Assembly: GCF_023197165.1 (NCBI RefSeq)
Contig: NZ_JALPRD010000002.1
Span: forward strand, 372,001 to 436,000
DNA from: Sphingopyxis sp. MSC1_008
GTDB lineage: Bacteria; Pseudomonadota; Alphaproteobacteria; Sphingomonadales; Sphingomonadaceae
DNA length: 64,000 nucleotides
Direction of reading: 5' to 3'
Made by a program: the position numbers and the translations under genes. Under the pieces are notes generated by a model. It was not told where the DNA came from and searched no databases. It saw only the letters and a program-made list of their open reading frames with translations. This document shows, in pieces, positions 62,772-64,000 of the stretch. The stretch's first letter is position 1. Every line of letters begins with the position of its first letter.

Positions 62772-63290
62772 ATGAACGCCGGCGAGCTTGCCCGGGACCC
62801 GGTCGTATTTCGCCACGTGCTTGGCCATTACCCGACGGGCGTTTGCCTGATCACCGCGATGGGCCGGGATGGCGAACCGATCGGCTTGGTGGTTGGTTCC
62901 TTCACGTCGGCTTCGCTTGATCCGCCGCTCGTCGCCTTCTTTCCTGACCGTCGTTCGCCGAGCTGGCACCAGATCGCCGACGCCGGCCGCTTCTGCGTAA
63001 ATGTCCTGGCCGAGCATCAAGAAGACATATGCCGCCGATTCACTGCGAAAGTCGCGAACCGCTTCGAGGGGGCAAACTACCGTCTGTCGGAAAGCGGGTT
63101 GCCGATTCTCGACGAAGTGGTCGCATGGATCGAATGCGATCTTCACGCCGTGCTCGATGCCGGCGATCATTTTGTCGCGCTCGGGCAGGTCAAGGCGCTC
63201 GACGTCGAGCATCCTGGCGCGCCGCTTCTTTTTTGCAAGGGTGGATATGGTCAGTTCGCGGCGGCTGCTGCCGCGCGCCAACCAGGCTGA
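62772..63290 (+). CDS. Flavin reductase (IacG/HpaC/StyB-like)
   Basis: The 172-residue product has the flavin_reductase domain: VLGHYPTGVCLITAMGRDGE, GLVVGSFTSASLDPPLVAFF, SPSWHQIADAGRFCVNVLAE. It would supply free reduced FMN/FAD to the group D/E monooxygenases here (40623, 51542, 63314). It is the only such reductase in the window. AGGAAG lies just before the ATG at 62772. Confidence 0.88.
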   Translation: MNAGELARDPVVFRHVLGHYPTGVCLITAMGRDGEPIGLVVGSFTSASLDPPLVAFFPDRRSPSWHQIADAGRFCVNVLAEHQEDICRRFTAKVANRFEGANYRLSESGLPILDEVVAWIECDLHAVLDAGDHFVALGQVKALDVEHPGAPLLFCKGGYGQFAAAAAARQPG

Positions 63291-63313
63291 CCGCTGCCGA
63301 CCAGCGCGCCGGT

Positions 63314-64000
63314 CTATGCGCGCTGAACGTCCCATTGCGCTTGGACTGCCGCTATCATGCTCTCGGTTTCCGCGGCGCTTTCAATCCAGGGAAAGAAGTT
63401 GCGCGGCGTCATGACGTTGCCGCCCAGCATCGCATCCGCAACGCGGGGGTCCCTCGCGGAAGCTTGAAGCAGCGTGGCTAAGCCGGGCGTATCGCTTTCG
63501 AGGAACATGTTGTTGAAGCGATAGGCATGGCGGCCGCGGCTTTCCCAATAGCGCTCCCACATTTCCGTCGCCCAAGCGGCATCGAACGGCATGACATTGC
63601 GCGCAATGATTTCATCCGCGAGATGCCGCGCGTGGTGACTTGCATTATTGCCACCATGCCCACCGATGGGATCGAACGTGATCGCGCTGTCCCCGACGGG
63701 GACGACCAGCGCCCCCGATGGCAGGCGTCCAAATGCCTGCCGGACCGTCGGGGGAAAGGCGCCGACCAGCCATCCAAGGTCATCCCCTTCGACATAACGC
63801 ATCGCACCCACATTCTCTTCATCCCACGCCGCAAACTCACGCACCAAACCGCGCACTGTCTCGACGACCTCGGGGCCGGAAGCTGCGCCGCCGAACTTGT
63901 CGAGTGCCCCGCCCGGGATCGCCTCGACGATGAAAGACCAGGACGGTCCCGCCGTCTTGTGCGTGAAGGGCACCCAGAAGATCTCGCCGAAAGGAAGCTT
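63314..64000 (-). CDS. Styrene/indole monooxygenase-like flavoprotein, C-terminal part (start outside window)
   Basis: At least 228 residues are present and the frame is open at the right edge. PVGDSAITFDPIGGHGGNNA and SHHARHLADEIIARN are the late FAD-binding motif of group E monooxygenases, where StyA has a GDxxxxxxPxxGxGxNNA run. RFNNMFLESDTPGLATLLQA follows. StyA and IndA epoxidise styrene or indole with reduced FAD from StyB. Its convergent neighbour is a flavin reductase. A start for indole oxidation fits the iac-like genes. Confidence 0.72.
   Translation of the reverse strand, partial: KLPFGEIFWVPFTHKTAGPSWSFIVEAIPGGALDKFGGAASGPEVVETVRGLVREFAAWDEENVGAMRYVEGDDLGWLVGAFPPTVRQAFGRLPSGALVVPVGDSAITFDPIGGHGGNNASHHARHLADEIIARNVMPFDAAWATEMWERYWESRGRHAYRFNNMFLESDTPGLATLLQASARDPRVADAMLGGNVMTPRNFFPWIESAAETESMIAAVQAQWDVQRA

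Noticed and set aside
9113..64000. CRISPR array or phage genes
   Set aside because: No regularly spaced direct repeats and no phage structural or replication genes seen; repeats found are short regulatory boxes.

Overview
The window is from a high-GC alphaproteobacterium of the sphingomonad group (Sphingopyxis, Sphingomonas or Novosphingobium type). The signs are two large TonB-dependent receptors beside periplasmic hydrolases, tightly packed aromatic-catabolism operons with ATGA overlaps, and the general protein flavour. The genus cannot be fixed from the sequence alone.

Bases 1 to about 7,560 look like core chromosome. They hold the end of a surface-antigen-like protein, a periplasmic ClpP-fold protein, a PhnZ/TmpB-like HD-domain protein, an enoyl-CoA hydratase behind a perfect palindromic operator, two exported proteins of unknown function, release factor 3 (prfC), a small exported protein and DNA polymerase IV (dinB). 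A complete tRNA-Gly(TCC) follows. A P4-type tyrosine integrase starts 200 bp downstream, with three copies of a 9-bp repeat in front of it. This is the classic left end of an island inserted in a tRNA gene. I saw no second copy of the tRNA 3' end, so the island probably runs past the right edge.

From 9.1 to 10.5 kb there is scar tissue: a truncated IS5-type transposase, a MarR regulator whose stop codon sits at the IS end, and a flavoprotein monooxygenase pseudogene with an internal deletion. From 10.5 to 19.1 kb is an apparent amino-acid/peptide utilisation group: Leu/Glu-type dehydrogenase, YkvI-type transporter, TonB receptor, S33 hydrolase, DUF885 metallopeptidase and an XRE-cupin regulator. 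From 19.5 to 34.2 kb lie an MFS pump, a PDC-hydrolase-like amidohydrolase, an HpcH/HpaI aldolase, a LysR regulator, a second TonB receptor, an EAR-repeat beta-propeller with a conserved partner of unknown function, a royal-jelly-family protein, a RutA-like flavin monooxygenase, a hydroxyacid dehydrogenase, a class II aldolase and a free-standing V4R sensor domain.

The rest (34.4 to 64 kb) is catabolic. Module 1 (34.4-49.1 kb) has a Cys-less thiolase plus DUF35 partner, two CoA ligases, a quinone-reductase-type dehydrogenase, TetR, a meta-cleavage hydrolase, an IacA-like flavin monooxygenase, a NagG/AndAc-type Rieske oxygenase pair, an opine-dehydrogenase-like protein, a 3-hydroxyacyl-CoA dehydrogenase and an MFS permease. 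Two tandem AraC regulators follow. Module 2 (51.5-64 kb) has the content of an indole-3-acetate (iac) cluster: IacA-, IacB-, IacI-, IacH-, IacC-, IacD- and IacE-like genes. These run directly into a meta-cleavage lower pathway (hydratase, acylating acetaldehyde dehydrogenase, hydroxy-oxovalerate aldolase), a flavin reductase and a StyA/indole-monooxygenase-like gene cut by the window end. My reading is an island for degrading an indole-like or related aromatic through catechol-type intermediates and meta cleavage. The substrate is inferred. No ring-cleavage dioxygenase and no Rieske ferredoxin or reductase lies in the window. The oddest single gene is a nitrilase-superfamily protein whose catalytic Cys is replaced by Ala.
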